Shown here: in pieces, positions 44,463 to 55,300 of the stretch
Position numbering within the stretch: position 1 is the first letter of the stretch
How the letters are laid out: every line of letters begins with the position of its first letter
Assembly (NCBI RefSeq): GCF_024734405.1
Contig: NZ_CP059556.1
Location: 5,146,001 to 5,210,000, forward strand
DNA: 64,000 nt
From: Saccharopolyspora gregorii
Lineage (GTDB): Bacteria > Actinomycetota > Actinomycetes > Mycobacteriales > Pseudonocardiaceae
Direction: 5' to 3'
Translations under genes and position numbers: made by a program
The notes under the pieces: generated by a model
What the model saw: only the letters and a program-made list of their open reading frames with translations
Databases searched by the model: none
Told to the model about the DNA's origin: nothing

Positions 44463-46568
44463 GTGACGAAGGTTCAGCCGCCCCTGTCCTATCCGCACGC
44501 CGAACGCGCCGACGTGGTCGACGACCTGCACGGCAGGAGGGTTCCCGACCCGTACCGCGCGCTGGAGGACCCGGCCGACCCCCGGACCGAGGAGTGGTCC
44601 GCCGCGCAGGACGAGTTCGCCCGCGCCCGGCTCGACGCGCTGCCCGGCCGCGCGGAGATCGCGCAGCGCCTGACGTCCCTGCTCTCGGCGGGATCGGTGT
44701 CGGCCCCGGTGTGGCGGGCCGGTCGCGCGTTCTTCACCCGCCGCGCGCCGGGCCAGGAGTTCCCGGTGCTGTACCTGCTCGACGAGGACGGTTCGGAGCG
44801 GCCGCTGCTGGACGTCACCGAGCTGGACCCGTCCGGCCTCACCACGCTGGACCGCTGGTCGCCGAGCCTGGAGGGCGACCGGCTCGCCTACCAGGTCTCC
44901 GTCGGCGGTGACGAGGAGTCGCTGCTGCACGTGCTGGACGTGACCACCGGCGAGCTGCTGGAAGGCCCCATCGACCGGTGCCGCTACTCGTCGATCTCGT
45001 GGATGCCGGGCGGCAACGAGTACTTCTACGTGCGGCGGCTGCCGCCGGAAGCCGTGCCGGACGGCGAGGAGCAGTTCCACCGCCGGGTGTGGCGCCACCA
45101 GGTGGGCGCGCACCCGGACGACGACCTGCTGGTGCACGGCGACGGCCTGGAGCACACCTTCTACTACGACGCCCGCGTGTCCCGGGACGGCCGCTGGCTG
45201 CTGGTGCACGGCAGCCCCGGCACGGCGCGGCGGGACTCGATGTGGATCGCGGACCTGTCCGGGGACGGGCGGCTGCGCCAGGTCGTCGACACCTCCGAGG
45301 GCATCCGCGCCTCGGCGTGGGTGGAGCGCGACGGCCGGCTGTACGTGCAGACGACGCTGGACGCCCCGCGCTGGCGGCTCTGCGTCGCCGACCCGGAGGC
45401 ACCGGAACCGGCGAACTGGCAGGAGCTGATCCCCGAGGACCCGGATTCGGTGCTGGAGGCGGTGCGCTGGTTCGACGACGGCACCGACGACCCGAAGCTC
45501 GCGGTGCTGCGCACCCGGCACGCGGTGTCCGAGCTGGCGCTGCACGACCCGGTCACCGGCGACCGCACCGAGCAGGTCCCGCTGCCGGGCACCGGTCAGA
45601 TCACGGCGCTGACCGCCGTCGACGAGGAGACCGAGGGCGACCGGGACCGGCTGTGGATCGGCTGGACCGACTTCGCGACGCCACCCTGCGTACACCTCTA
45701 CACCCGGGCCTCCGGCACCACGCGGCAGGAGCGGCGCGCACCGGGCGCGGCGGAGCTTCCGGAGGTGCGCTCCTCCCAGGTCGAGTACACCTCGAAGGAC
45801 GGCACCACCGTCCGGATGTTCCTGCTCTCGCCGACCGCCGAGCCGGACGTCCCGCGGCCCGCGCTGGTCACCGGTTACGGCGGGTTCTCGCTGTCGATGG
45901 AACCGTCCTACTCCCCCACCGCGCTGGCCTGGGTCGCCGCGGGCGGGGTATGGGCGCTGCCCTCGCTGCGCGGCGGCGGCGAGGAAGGCGAGCAGTGGCA
46001 CCGCGCGGGCATGCGCGAGAGCAAGCAGAACGTGTTCGACGACTTCCACGCCGCGGCCGAGCACCTGGTGTCCACCGGCTGGACCTCCCCGGACCGGCTG
46101 GCGATCACCGGCGGCTCCAACGGCGGGCTGCTGGTCGGCGCGGCGCTGACGCAACGCCCGGAGCTGTACCGGGCGGTGGTGTGCTCGGCGCCGCTGCTGG
46201 ACATGGTGCGCTACGAGAAGTTCCTGCTGGGCCGCACCTGGAACGACGAGTACGGCACCGCCGACGACCCGGAGGAGCTGGACTGGCTGCTGTCGTACTC
46301 GCCGTACCACGCGGTCGCCGAGGGCACCGGCTACCCGTCCGTGCTGTTCGCGGTGTACGAGTCCGACACCCGGGTCGACCCGAACCACGCGCGCAAGATG
46401 TGCGCGGCCCTCCAGCACGCCACGAGTTCGGACCCGCAGCAGCGGCCCGTGCTGCTGCGGCGGGAGACCGAGGTGGGGCACTCCGCCCGGTCCGTTTCGC
46501 GTACCGTGGGCCTGGCGACCGACCAGATCGCCTTCCTAGCGGAGGCCACCGGGCTCCCCCTCGCCTGA
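44463..46568 (+). CDS. Prolyl oligopeptidase family serine peptidase (S9)
   Basis: A 701-residue cytoplasmic peptidase. The first ~410 residues form the beta-propeller that filters substrates. The C-terminal alpha/beta-hydrolase domain has the triad Ser552 (TGGSNGGLL), Asp635 (ESDTRVDP) and His673 (EVGHSAR). It cleaves short peptides after proline or, in oligopeptidase B-like members, after basic residues. No signal peptide is seen. The GTG at 44463 gives the expected [24 protein letters not shown] start (given in two parts: [15 protein letters not shown] and ADVVDDLHG). Confidence 0.93.
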   Translation: MTKVQPPLSYPHAERADVVDDLHGRRVPDPYRALEDPADPRTEEWSAAQDEFARARLDALPGRAEIAQRLTSLLSAGSVSAPVWRAGRAFFTRRAPGQEFPVLYLLDEDGSERPLLDVTELDPSGLTTLDRWSPSLEGDRLAYQVSVGGDEESLLHVLDVTTGELLEGPIDRCRYSSISWMPGGNEYFYVRRLPPEAVPDGEEQFHRRVWRHQVGAHPDDDLLVHGDGLEHTFYYDARVSRDGRWLLVHGSPGTARRDSMWIADLSGDGRLRQVVDTSEGIRASAWVERDGRLYVQTTLDAPRWRLCVADPEAPEPANWQELIPEDPDSVLEAVRWFDDGTDDPKLAVLRTRHAVSELALHDPVTGDRTEQVPLPGTGQITALTAVDEETEGDRDRLWIGWTDFATPPCVHLYTRASGTTRQERRAPGAAELPEVRSSQVEYTSKDGTTVRMFLLSPTAEPDVPRPALVTGYGGFSLSMEPSYSPTALAWVAAGGVWALPSLRGGGEEGEQWHRAGMRESKQNVFDDFHAAAEHLVSTGWTSPDRLAITGGSNGGLLVGAALTQRPELYRAVVCSAPLLDMVRYEKFLLGRTWNDEYGTADDPEELDWLLSYSPYHAVAEGTGYPSVLFAVYESDTRVDPNHARKMCAALQHATSSDPQQRPVLLRRETEVGHSARSVSRTVGLATDQIAFLAEATGLPLA

Positions 46569-46760
46569 GCGGTCGCCACCTCTGACAACTCAGTCGCGGT
46601 AGGCGCGTGCCCGTCCAGCGGTGCGCGGCCGGCTCCGGGAACTGCGGACGGCGGGGCGTCCGCAGCTCCCGGCAGGCAGTCGGCCGGCACCGGCGCGGGG
46701 CGCGTCCTGCCGCGGTGCGATTCGACGTTCGCAACACCCGAGCATGGAGACCCCCGACCC

Positions 46761-47753
46761 ATGACACCCCCGCTGTTGACCCAGCCGCTGCTGACCCAGC
46801 CGAACTGCGTCGAGGACGACGGCAGCTGGTGCCAGACCGTCTTCTCGTGGACCGGCAACGAGTGGCTGGCGATGTACTCCGAGCTGCTCATCGCCAAGCC
46901 GCTGAACATCCTGATGATCGTCATCATCGCGCTCCTGGTGCGCTACTTCGTGCACCGCACCATCTCCCGGCTCACCAGGGGCAACGGCGGCAAGACGCCG
47001 AAGCTGCTGGTGCCGCTGAAGGAACGCCGCCCGGAGTCCTCGGCGATGGCGCTGCTCTCGGAACGCCGGATGCAGCGGGCCCGCACCATCGGCTCGGTGC
47101 TCAAGTCGCTGTCCTCGTTCGTGATCTTCGGCTTGGCGCTGATGTACGCGCTGAAGTCGCTGGGCATCGAACTCGCCCCGATCCTGGCCTCCGCCGGGGT
47201 GCTGGGCGTGGCCGTCGCGTTCGGCGCGCAGAACCTCGTCCGGGACTTCCTGTCCGGGATGTTCATGATGGTCGAGGACCAGTACGGCGTCGGCGACATC
47301 GTCGACCTCGGCGAGGCCAGCGGCACCGTGGAGGCCGTGGGCCTGCGCGTCACGACGCTGCGCGACCTCAACGGCACCGTCTGGTACGTGCGCAACGGCG
47401 AGATCCTGCGCGTCGGCAACTCCAGCCAGGGCTTCGCCGTCGCCGTCGTCGACTTCCCGATCTCGCACACCAGCTCGGTGGAGAAGGCCATGGAGGTCGC
47501 GCTCCGCGTCGCCACCGAGGCCGCCGCCCGGGAACCGCTGTCGAAGGACGTGCTGAACCCGCCGGACATGCTCGGCGTCGACAAGATCACCTCGGACACG
47601 ATCACGCTGCGGCTCACGGTGAAGGTGCGGCCCAGCACCCAGTGGGCGGTGCAGCGCAGGCTCCGCGTCGCGATCAAGCGGGCCTACGACGAGGAGAACA
47701 TCGAGCCGCCGTACCCCCACGGCCGGCCGCAGCTGGACTCGGCCCAGGTATGA
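46761..47753 (+). CDS. MscS-family mechanosensitive ion channel
   Basis: A 330-residue small-conductance mechanosensitive channel. Three membrane segments are visible, at about residues 50-70, 112-135 and 140-165. The pore-lining third helix continues into the conserved [20 protein letters not shown], followed by the beta domain [20 protein letters not shown] and VWYVRNGEI. It protects the cell from hypo-osmotic lysis. It starts 192 bp after the S9 peptidase gene and is followed closely by the globin gene. Confidence 0.92.
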   Translation: MTPPLLTQPLLTQPNCVEDDGSWCQTVFSWTGNEWLAMYSELLIAKPLNILMIVIIALLVRYFVHRTISRLTRGNGGKTPKLLVPLKERRPESSAMALLSERRMQRARTIGSVLKSLSSFVIFGLALMYALKSLGIELAPILASAGVLGVAVAFGAQNLVRDFLSGMFMMVEDQYGVGDIVDLGEASGTVEAVGLRVTTLRDLNGTVWYVRNGEILRVGNSSQGFAVAVVDFPISHTSSVEKAMEVALRVATEAAAREPLSKDVLNPPDMLGVDKITSDTITLRLTVKVRPSTQWAVQRRLRVAIKRAYDEENIEPPYPHGRPQLDSAQV

Positions 47754-47784
47754 GCGGTGCCGCCGGCAGGGGAGGATGGCGGGT

Positions 47785-48168
47785 GTGAGCGCACCGGAGA
47801 CCTTCTACGACCAAGTCGGCGGCGAACCCACCTTCCGCTTCATCGTGGCGCGGTTCTACGAGGAGGTGGCGAAGGACGAGCTGCTGCGCCCGCTCTACCC
47901 GGAGGAGGACCTCGGTCCCGCCGAAGAGCGGCTGCGGCTGTTCCTCATGCAGTACTGGGGCGGGCCGCACACCTACTCGGATCGCCGGGGCCACCCCCGG
48001 CTGCGGATGCGGCACGCACCGTTCAAGGTGGGTCCTGCGGAGCGGGACGCGTGGCTGCGCTGCATGCGGATAGCGGTGGACGAGGCCGACCTGGGCGACG
48101 AACATCGCGAGCAGCTCTGGCAGTACTTGGAGATGGCGGCGCAGAGCATGATGAATTCGTGGTTCTAG
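47785..48168 (+). CDS. glbO: Truncated haemoglobin, group II (trHbO)
   Basis: A 127-residue group II truncated globin that binds oxygen and is thought to aid respiration or detoxify NO and peroxides. Key residues are visible: Tyr B10 in RFYEEV, Tyr CD1 in RPLYPEEDL, proximal His F8 in RMRHAPF and Trp G8 in DAWLRCM. The GTG at 47785 is preferred because GGAGG lies 9 bases upstream; the ATG at 47776 would abut that site. It begins 31 bp after the MscS gene and is followed by the GH13 gene after 17 bp, matching glbO-aglA order in mycobacteria. Confidence 0.94.
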   Translation: MSAPETFYDQVGGEPTFRFIVARFYEEVAKDELLRPLYPEEDLGPAEERLRLFLMQYWGGPHTYSDRRGHPRLRMRHAPFKVGPAERDAWLRCMRIAVDEADLGDEHREQLWQYLEMAAQSMMNSWF

Positions 48169-48185
48169 GAGCCTGATCGCTTGTC

Positions 48186-49433
48186 ATGAACGCACCGGTG
48201 GGGGACTCGGGAGCGGCTCCGGCCGCCCCCTGGTGGCGCGATGCGGTGTTCTACCGGCTGGACCTCCGGTCGTTCGCCGACGCCAACGGTGACGGGGTGG
48301 GGGACCTCGACGGAGCCCGGCTGCGCCTCGGCTACCTGGAGCTGCTGGGCGTGGACGCTCTGTGGCTGACCGCGGTGGCGTCGGCGCCGCTGACCGATCC
48401 GCTGCGGGGTCGCGGCGTCGACCCGGTGCTGGGCGAGCTGGAATCGTTCGAATCGCTGGTGGACGAGGCGCACGCCGCGGGCCTGCGGGTCGCGGTGGAC
48501 GTCACCGCGCAGCGCGACCGGATCGAACAGCTCACCGCACCGGAGCACGAGGTGTTCGCGGAGTCGGCGCGGTTCTGGCTGGACCGCGGCGTGGACGCGC
48601 TGCGGGTCGCCTCGGTGCCCGGCGCGGGCGCCCCGGCGGGAGCCGCGGTCCGCGAGGTGCTGCGGGCGCTGGCGCCGGTCATCGCCGACTACCCGGGCCG
48701 CGGTGTCGGCGTGCTCATCGACGAGTCCTGGTTCGACGCCTACCAGGACCACGACGGCTGGGACATCGGCATCGACCTGCGGTTGGGCCGCACCCTGTTC
48801 GACGCGGGCGAGCTGCGGGAGGTCATCACCCGGATGCTGGCGTCCGCGCGGATGCTCGGCGTCCCCGCCGTGTGGGTGGTGGCCGGGGAGGACCGGACGC
48901 ACCCGGTGACCCGGTTCGGCGGCGGCGCCGCCGGGGAGGCCCGCGCACGGGCGCTGGCCCTGGTGTCGCTGGGCCTGCCGGGGATCGTCGGCCTGGACAC
49001 CGGTGAAGAGCTGGGTCTGCCGAGCGCCGGTGCCGGATCCCGGTCGGCACCGCCCGCGCGCGGCCCGATGCCGTGGGAGGGCGACGAGCCGTCGTTCGGC
49101 TTCTCCCCCGTGCCGGGCGGCTGGTGGCCGATGTCGGCGGAGTGGGCCGACTACACCGTGGAAGCCCAGCTGGAGGACCCGGACTCGACGCTGTCGCTGT
49201 ACCGCCGGGCGCTGGAGCTGCGCAAGGAGCACCCGGCGCTGCGCGGCGACGAGGTGGCCTGGTTCGGCGCCCCGGCGGGCTGCTTCGCGTTCCGGCGGGA
49301 ACCGGGCGCGCTGACCTGCGCGTTGAACGCCTCGGCGGAACCGGTGACGCTGCCGCCGGGCGAAGTGCTGCTGGCCAGCGGCGAGCTCGACGGCGACCGG
49401 CTGCCGCCGAACACGGCGGTGTGGCTCATCTGA
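48186..49433 (+). CDS. Degenerate GH13 (alpha-glucosidase-like) protein, probably inactive
   Basis: A 415-residue protein beginning like a GH13 enzyme (PWWRDAVFYRLDLRSFADANGDGVGDL, read as PWWRDAVFYRLDLRSF and ADANGDGVGDL; then LGVDALWLT). The expected DVVxNH appears as VDVTAQ, the RxD nucleophile motif as ALRVASVPG with no Asp, and the NHD motif is replaced by EDRTHPVTRFGG. At 415 residues it is about 120 shorter than typical maltases. The C-terminal segment PMPWEGDEPSFGFSP and LYRRALELRKEHPALR survive. It stands where mycobacteria have aglA, 17 bp after glbO. Likely a pseudoenzyme with a binding or regulatory role; reading frame intact, so not a simple pseudogene. Confidence 0.8.
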   Translation: MNAPVGDSGAAPAAPWWRDAVFYRLDLRSFADANGDGVGDLDGARLRLGYLELLGVDALWLTAVASAPLTDPLRGRGVDPVLGELESFESLVDEAHAAGLRVAVDVTAQRDRIEQLTAPEHEVFAESARFWLDRGVDALRVASVPGAGAPAGAAVREVLRALAPVIADYPGRGVGVLIDESWFDAYQDHDGWDIGIDLRLGRTLFDAGELREVITRMLASARMLGVPAVWVVAGEDRTHPVTRFGGGAAGEARARALALVSLGLPGIVGLDTGEELGLPSAGAGSRSAPPARGPMPWEGDEPSFGFSPVPGGWWPMSAEWADYTVEAQLEDPDSTLSLYRRALELRKEHPALRGDEVAWFGAPAGCFAFRREPGALTCALNASAEPVTLPPGEVLLASGELDGDRLPPNTAVWLI

Positions 49434-49434
49434 C

Positions 49435-49448
49435 CCCCGCAGGCGGGG
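49435..49448. terminator. Short hairpin after the GH13-like gene
   Basis: CCCCG, loop CAGG, CGGGG begins two bases after the stop codon. A second GC-rich stem-loop (CTCCG, GA, CGGAG inside GGC/GCC) follows within 40 bp. The rest of the gap to 49653 shows no gene. Confidence 0.5.
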
Positions 49449-49652
49449 CGGCCGGCTGCTCCGGACGGAGCCGCCGGGAGCGACCGGTGCCGCTCCGACC
49501 GGCCGGGCCGGCCGCGGAGATCGGGTCGAACCGCAGGCCGCCGAGCCGGTGACGGGTTCCCCGACGCGCCCGGTGACCTTCCGATCGACCCGGCGCGACC
49601 GGCGGGTAAGTTGTGCAACGCCCGAGTTCCGCCTCAGTATCCCCAGGACGTC

Positions 49653-50963
49653 ATGCCCGCAGCGAGCCCGGCACCGCACCACGCCACCCCGCAGCGCACC
49701 GAGGGCTCCACCAAGGCCCGCGGTACCCGCCTGCTCGGGGTGGACCTGGCCCGATTCGTCGCCATCTTCGGCATGTTCGTGATCCACTTCGGGGCGCCGT
49801 TCTGCGGCGGATTCGTGGAAGTGGGGCTGGCGCAGGCCTCCAGCGGACGCGCGACCGCCCTGTTCACCTTCCTCGCCGGGGTCTCCCTGGCGATGCTCAC
49901 CGGGCGCGGCAGGCCGCTGACCGGCAGCGCGCTGCGGGACGCGCGGGTGCGGGTCGCGGTCCGCGCCGTGCTGCTGCTGCTGATCGGGCTGGCGCTGGCG
50001 AAGTCCACCGAGGCCACCGGCTTCCTGCTCACCGTGATCATCCCGTTCTACGGGGTGTACTTCCTGCTGTCCCTGCCGTTCCTCGGGATGAGCCCGCGCG
50101 GCACCGGGATCGCCGCCGCGGTGCTCGTCCTCGCCGGGCCGCAGCTGTCGTTCCTGCTGCGCTGGTTGCTCGCCGGGGACAACGCGGTGGCCGCCGCGGC
50201 CGGGGCGTGGCACTCCGTCGACCCGGGCAACCTGATCGCCGACCTGGGCGTGGTGGACCTGCTGCTGACCGGGTTCTACCCGGCGGCGACGTACCTGGCG
50301 CTGGTGCTGGCCGGACTCACCCTCGGCCGGCTCGACCTGCGGTCCCGCGCGCTGCGGCTGCGGCTCGGCATCGGCGGGGCCGCGGTCGCCACCGCCACCT
50401 ACGTGACCACGGCGCTGCTGGGGCTGACCTACCCACCGCTGCCGGACGTGCTCACCGAGGGGACCGTGCCGCTGGAGCACCCGGAGCTGCTGCTGGCGGC
50501 CCGCGCGCACAGCGGTTCCTCGTTCGAGCTGATCGCCTCGCTGGGCATCGCGGTCGCGATCCTGGCGCTGTGCCTGGAACTCGCGGACCGCTACGAGCGA
50601 CCGCTGCTGCCGCTGATCAAGGCGGGCACCATGGCGCTGACGCTGTACGCGCTGCACGCCCTGGTGATGTCCTGGCAGATCGTCGTCGGCGGCTGGCCGC
50701 TCAGCGGCGTGCCGGAGACGCTGGACGAGCTGGCCAGCATGGGCCCGGAAGCCGAATGGGTGCCGAACCTGCCCGCGTTCCCCGCCGACGGGCACCGCCC
50801 CGAAGGCATCGTCGGGTTCGTGAACACCTACATGTCCGAGCTGTTCCTGCTGTTCTCCCTCGGCTTCGCGAACCTGTGGAAGCGCTTCTTCCGCCGCGGT
50901 CCCCTCGAAGGCGCCGTCAGCGCCGCGGTGGACCTGTGCACCCGCAAGCTCTCCTACCGCTGA
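49653..50963 (+). CDS. Multi-pass membrane protein, HGSNAT/DUF418-like acyltransferase type
   Basis: A 436-residue protein with about ten hydrophobic segments. The N-terminal RLLGVDLARFVAIFGMFVIH, then FTFLAGVSLAMLTGR, is the pattern of the heparan-glucosaminide acetyltransferase-like/DUF418 membrane family, with a His in the first helix region. Members are thought to move acyl groups across or onto envelope components, but no substrate is evident. The ATG at 49653 has AGGA upstream; the frame opens at 49611. Position matches a membrane-protein gene near gdh in mycobacteria. Confidence 0.8.
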   Translation: MPAASPAPHHATPQRTEGSTKARGTRLLGVDLARFVAIFGMFVIHFGAPFCGGFVEVGLAQASSGRATALFTFLAGVSLAMLTGRGRPLTGSALRDARVRVAVRAVLLLLIGLALAKSTEATGFLLTVIIPFYGVYFLLSLPFLGMSPRGTGIAAAVLVLAGPQLSFLLRWLLAGDNAVAAAAGAWHSVDPGNLIADLGVVDLLLTGFYPAATYLALVLAGLTLGRLDLRSRALRLRLGIGGAAVATATYVTTALLGLTYPPLPDVLTEGTVPLEHPELLLAARAHSGSSFELIASLGIAVAILALCLELADRYERPLLPLIKAGTMALTLYALHALVMSWQIVVGGWPLSGVPETLDELASMGPEAEWVPNLPAFPADGHRPEGIVGFVNTYMSELFLLFSLGFANLWKRFFRRGPLEGAVSAAVDLCTRKLSYR

Positions 50964-50982
50964 GCAGTGGTCTTGTCAGCTC

Positions 50983-51120
50983 GTCAGCGGCGAAGCCGCT
51001 GAGCGGCGACCACCACCCGCGGGTTCTCAGCGGTCCGCTCGCGAGGACGGCGATTTCTCAGGTGGCGGAAATCGATCCCGCGGCGAGAAGACCGCTGCGG
51101 TTCCGCCACCCGCCCCCGGA
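50983..51120 (+). repeat. Dispersed intergenic repeat, fullest copy
   Basis: About 138 bp between convergent genes. It opens with GTCAGCGGCGAAGCCGCTGA, itself a hairpin, continues with CCCGCGGGTTCTCAGCGG, and ends in a 10-bp perfect inverted repeat GGTGGCGGAA (51061-51070) / TTCCGCCACC (51101-51110). Related copies lie at 36852-37010 (same orientation) and, truncated and inverted, at 22781-22813. Confidence 0.75.
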
Positions 51121-51134
51121 GCAGGACGAACCGA

Positions 51135-51776
51135 TCACATCAACAAGGACAGCAGCGCGTGCCTGCGGCGCACCACGGCCCCGTAGCGGGAGTCCATCCG
51201 CAACCACGAGTCGGTGGCGCTGACCCGCACGATCTCCGACTCGGCCGGTTCCGCGACGAGGAACCCCATGCCGGAGAGCACGAACAGGCAGCGCAGCGGG
51301 ATCTTCACGTCCAGCCCGGACCCGCTGACGGTGAAGACCTCCTGGTCCAGCAGCGACGCGGGCGGGGTGCCCTTCGGGCCGACGTTCTCCTTCGCCATGG
51401 CGATGCCGCGGTCGGCGACCTCGCCGACGAGCTTCGCGGGCAGGTCGTCCACCCGCCGCCACCCCTCCGGCGGCGGCAGCTCGGAACGCCACAGCAGGTC
51501 CCGCTGCGGCCCCGGATCCATCTCCGGCCCGCCCGCGACGGTCAACGAGGCCAGCAGTTCGTTGCCGGACACGGTGACGTCGGCGGGCTCCACCTCGCCT
51601 TCCACCGAGCGGGTGCACAGCGCGTCGAAGGGGGTGGCGCCCCACACGTCGAGCCGGCCGGTGCCGCCGCGGTTGCGCAGCCGGATCACCGACTGCCCGT
51701 CGAGGCGCACCGAACGGGCCACGAACGCGCCGAGGTCCTCGCGCTCCACCTGGTCGGGCATCCGCAGCTCAGGCAC
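51135..51776 (-). CDS. Conserved hypothetical protein (Rv2474c-like position)
   Basis: A 213-residue soluble protein with no recognised domain. It is rich in beta-like segments (QSVIRLRNRGGTGRLDVWG, FTVSGSGLDVKIPLRCLFVL, SEIVRVSATDSWLRMDSRYG) and ends in RRRHALLSLLM. It starts at GTG 51776, overlapping the thioesterase stop by 8 bp; ATG 51761 is an alternative. The thioesterase-hypothetical pair beside gdh matches Rv2475c-Rv2474c. Function unknown; coupling to the thioesterase suggests a shared role. Confidence 0.8.
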   Translation of the reverse strand: MPELRMPDQVEREDLGAFVARSVRLDGQSVIRLRNRGGTGRLDVWGATPFDALCTRSVEGEVEPADVTVSGNELLASLTVAGGPEMDPGPQRDLLWRSELPPPEGWRRVDDLPAKLVGEVADRGIAMAKENVGPKGTPPASLLDQEVFTVSGSGLDVKIPLRCLFVLSGMGFLVAEPAESEIVRVSATDSWLRMDSRYGAVVRRRHALLSLLM

Positions 51777-52209
51777 GGTCGCCCGCTTCCGCCTGCGCGA
51801 GCACCGGCTGCCACTCGGCGAGGAAGTCCCGTTCGTCGGTGCTGAGCCTGCGCGGCCGCCCGGCCTTCAGGTCGTAGGGCACCATCAGCGTCTCCGCGGT
51901 CGCGACCTCCGCGGACCCGCTGGTCGACGCCGAGTAGTCGATCACGAAGGACGCCGGCTTCAGGTCTCGCACCGACATCCGCACCTGCAAGGTGCCCGCC
52001 GAGTGCGACACCGGGATCCGGTAGTCGACGGCGAGGCGCGCGACCACCATGCCCTCCGCCATGCCCAGCAGCCCCTGCCTGCCCGCCTCGGTGAACAGCA
52101 GCTCCACCCGGGCCTCCTCCAGCAAGGTCACCGTTCTGGCGTGGTTGACGTGCCCGAACGCGTCCATGTCGGACCAGCGCAGCGGAACATCGGCTACGAA
52201 AGCACCCAC
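51769..52209 (-). CDS. Hotdog-fold acyl-CoA thioesterase
   Basis: A 146-residue 4-hydroxybenzoyl-CoA-thioesterase-like protein with the signature VPLRWSDMDAFGHVNHARTVTLLEEAR (read as VPLRWSDMDAFGHVNH and TLLEEAR), whose Asp is the catalytic residue in this family. It hydrolyses acyl-CoA thioesters; chain preference is unknown. The GTG at 52209 follows GGAAGGA. It is downstream of gdh on the same strand but separated by a hairpin at 52359-52376. Confidence 0.9.
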   Translation of the reverse strand: MGAFVADVPLRWSDMDAFGHVNHARTVTLLEEARVELLFTEAGRQGLLGMAEGMVVARLAVDYRIPVSHSAGTLQVRMSVRDLKPASFVIDYSASTSGSAEVATAETLMVPYDLKAGRPRRLSTDERDFLAEWQPVLAQAEAGDRA

Positions 52210-52358
52210 TCGGTGTCCTTCCCGTGTGATGGCTGAGGTTCGCCCCGATCGTAGTCCGGACGCGGACCGGCCCGGCGGCCCCGCGGACGCGGGAGGGGCG
52301 GACCGTCCGGCCCGCCCCTCCCGACATCGAGACCGCGCGGTCCCGCCGACCACCCGAG

Positions 52359-52376
52359 CCCCCGCAGGCGCGGGGG
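52359..52376. terminator. Terminator of gdh
   Basis: CCCCCGC (52359-52365), loop AGGC, GCGGGGG (52370-52376) forms a perfect 7-bp hairpin with a tetraloop. It starts 7 bp beyond the gdh stop codon. Confidence 0.7.
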
Positions 52377-52383
52377 CGGGTGA

Positions 52384-55300
52384 TCAGCGGACCATGCTGC
52401 GCAGCTGCCGCGTCGCCACCGACAACGTCGCCAGGTCGAGCCCGCCGGAGCGCTTGATGGCCTCCAGCGACGTCCTGGCCCGCTCGATGCGGGACGCGTT
52501 CGTCGCCTCCCACTGGGCGATCTTGTCCGCGGCCGGTTCCTCCGGGTCGCTGGTGCTGAGCACGTCGATCGTCAACGCCCGCAGCGAGGCGTACATGTCG
52601 TCGCGCAGCGCCAGCCGGGCCAGCGAGTGCCACCGGTTGCCGCGCTCCAGCCCGTTGACCGCGACCAGCAGCCGCTCCATGTCGAGGTGCTCGGACAGCG
52701 TGTAGTACAGCTCCGCGCTCTCCATCGGGCTGCGCTCGGCGCTGACGCCGTTGTCCCGCTCGGCCAGCTCGGCGATCTCGGTGATGTCCAGCAGCGCGTA
52801 GGTGTCCAGCAGGGCACCGATGCGCTCCGCCAGGTCCGCCGGGACGCCCTCGGAGATGAGCTGCTGCTTCTTCTCCTCGGCGGCGACGGCCGCCTGCCCG
52901 CGCAGCAGGCCGGGCACGCTGGCCGCCAGCTCGGACACGACCGGCCGGAACCGGCTGATCTCCGCGCCGATCGCCAACGGCTGCGGGCGGTTCGACAGCA
53001 GCCAGCGGGCCGCGCGGTCCAGCAGCCTGCGGCTGGCCAGCACCATCTCGTCGGCGACGCGGCTGGCCACCACGTTGTCCAGCTCGTCGATCCGCCGCCA
53101 CAGCTCCGGCAGGTCGTAGACGCTGGTGACGACCGCGTAGGCGCGCACCGCGTCGGTGGCGCTCGCCGCGATCTCCTCGGACAACCGGTAGGCGTAGGAC
53201 ACGCCCGCACCGTCGACGACCTCGTTGACCAGCAGCGTCGAGGTGATCTCGCGGCGCAGCGGGTGCGCCGGGATCGCGTCGGCGTAGCGCTCCCGCAGCG
53301 GCTTCGGGAAGTAGTCCGGCAGCCGCCCGCTGAACGCGTCCGCGTCCGGCAGGTCGCTGGCCAGCACCTGCTCCTTCAGCGACAGCTTCACGTGCGCCAG
53401 CAGCGTCGCCAGCTCCGGCGACGTGAGCCCGGTGCCGCTCTTCTCGCGGTCCCGCAGCTCCTTCTTGCTCGGCAGCGCCTCCAGGTCGCGGTCCAGGCCG
53501 CCTTCCTCCAGCGCGGTGATCTGCCGGGCGTGCACCGACACCATCGGCGCCGCGTGCGCGCGGGACACGCCCAGCACCTCGTTCTGCCGGTAGTTGTCGG
53601 CCAGCACCAGCTCGGCGACCTCGTCGGTCATCTCCGCCAGCAGCTCGTTGCGCTGCTCGCCGTCCAGCTCGCCCTCGGCGACCAGGTGGTCCAGCAGGAC
53701 CTTGATGTTCACCTCGTGGTCCGAGCAGTCCACGCCGGCCGAGTTGTCCAGCGCATCGGTGTTGACCTTGCCGCCGGCACGCGCGAACTCGATGCGGCCG
53801 CGCTGGGTGAGGCCGAGGTTGCCGCCCTCGCCGACCACCCGCACCCGCAGGTCCGCGCCGTCCACGCGGACCGCGTCGTTGGCCTTGTCGCCCACCTCGC
53901 CGTGCGTCTCCGTGGAGGCCTTCACGTAGGTGCCGATGCCGCCGTTCCACAACAGGTCCGTCGGGGCCTGCAGGATCGCCTTGATCAGCTCCGCCGGGGG
54001 CAGCGCCGTCACCGACTCGTCGATGCCCAGCGCGGTGCGGACCCGCGCGTTCAGCGGGATCGACTTCAGCGACCGCGACCACACGCCGCCGCCCTCGCTG
54101 ATCCTGCTGCGGTCGTAGTCGTCCCACGTGGAACGCGGCAGCTCGAACAACCTGCGCCGCTCCGCGTACGAGCTCGCCGCGTCCGGCTCGGGGTCGATGA
54201 ACACGTGCATGTGGTTGAACGCCGCCACCAGGCGGATGTGCTCGGACAGCAGCATGCCGTTGCCGAACACGTCCCCGCCCATGTCGCCGATGCCGACGAC
54301 GGTGAAGTCCTCGCGCTGGGTGTCCAGGTCCAGCTCGCGGAAGTGGCGCTTGACGCTCTCCCACGCGCCCTTCGCGGTGATGCCCATCGCCTTGTGGTCG
54401 TAGCCGACCGAACCGCCGGAGGCGAACGCGTCACCCAGCCAGAAGCCGTAGGAGCGGGCCACGTCGTTGGCGACGTCCGAGAACGACGCGGTGCCCTTGT
54501 CCGCTGCCACCACCAGGTACGTGTCGTCGCCGTCGTGGCGCACCACGCCCTGCGGGGGCGCCACCTCGCCGCCCACCAGGTTGTCGGTCAGGTCCAGCAG
54601 GCCCGAGATGAACATCCGGTAGCAGGCGATGCCCTCGTTCAGCGTCGCCTCCCGGTCCTTCGCCGGGTCCCCCGTGGGCAGCGGCGGGCGCTTCACCACG
54701 AACCCGCCCTTCGCGCCGACCGGCACGATCACCGCGTTCTTCACCGCCTGCGCCTTCACCAGGCCGAGGATCTCGGTGCGGAAGTCCTCCTGCCGGTCCG
54801 ACCAGCGCAACCCGCCGCGTGCCACCGAACCGAAGCGCAGGTGCACGCCCTCCACCCGCGGGGAGTACACGAAGATCTCGTAGGCCGGCCGCGGCTCCGG
54901 CAGCCCCGGGATCTCCTTCGGCTCCAGCTTCATCGCCAGGTAGGAGCGCTCCGGAGCGCCGTCCGCGTAGTAGTTGGTGCGCAGCGTCGCGGTGATCAGG
55001 CTCAGGTAGCTGCGCAGGATCCGGTCCGCGTTGAGGCTCGTCACCTCGTCGATCAACCGGGTGATCTGGGTCCGCAGCTCGTCCTGCCGGGCGGCCCGCT
55101 CGTCCTCGGCCAGCTTCGGGTCGAAGCGCACCTCGAACAGCCTGGTCAGCGCCACCGTCGTCGCCCGGTGCGTGAGCACCACGTCCGCGATGAACTCCTG
55201 GCTGTAGGGCACCCCCGTCTGGCGCAGGTACTTCGCGTAGGCGCGCAGCACCGACGCCTGCCGCCAGCTCAACCCGGCGCGCAGCACCAGCGAGTTGAAC

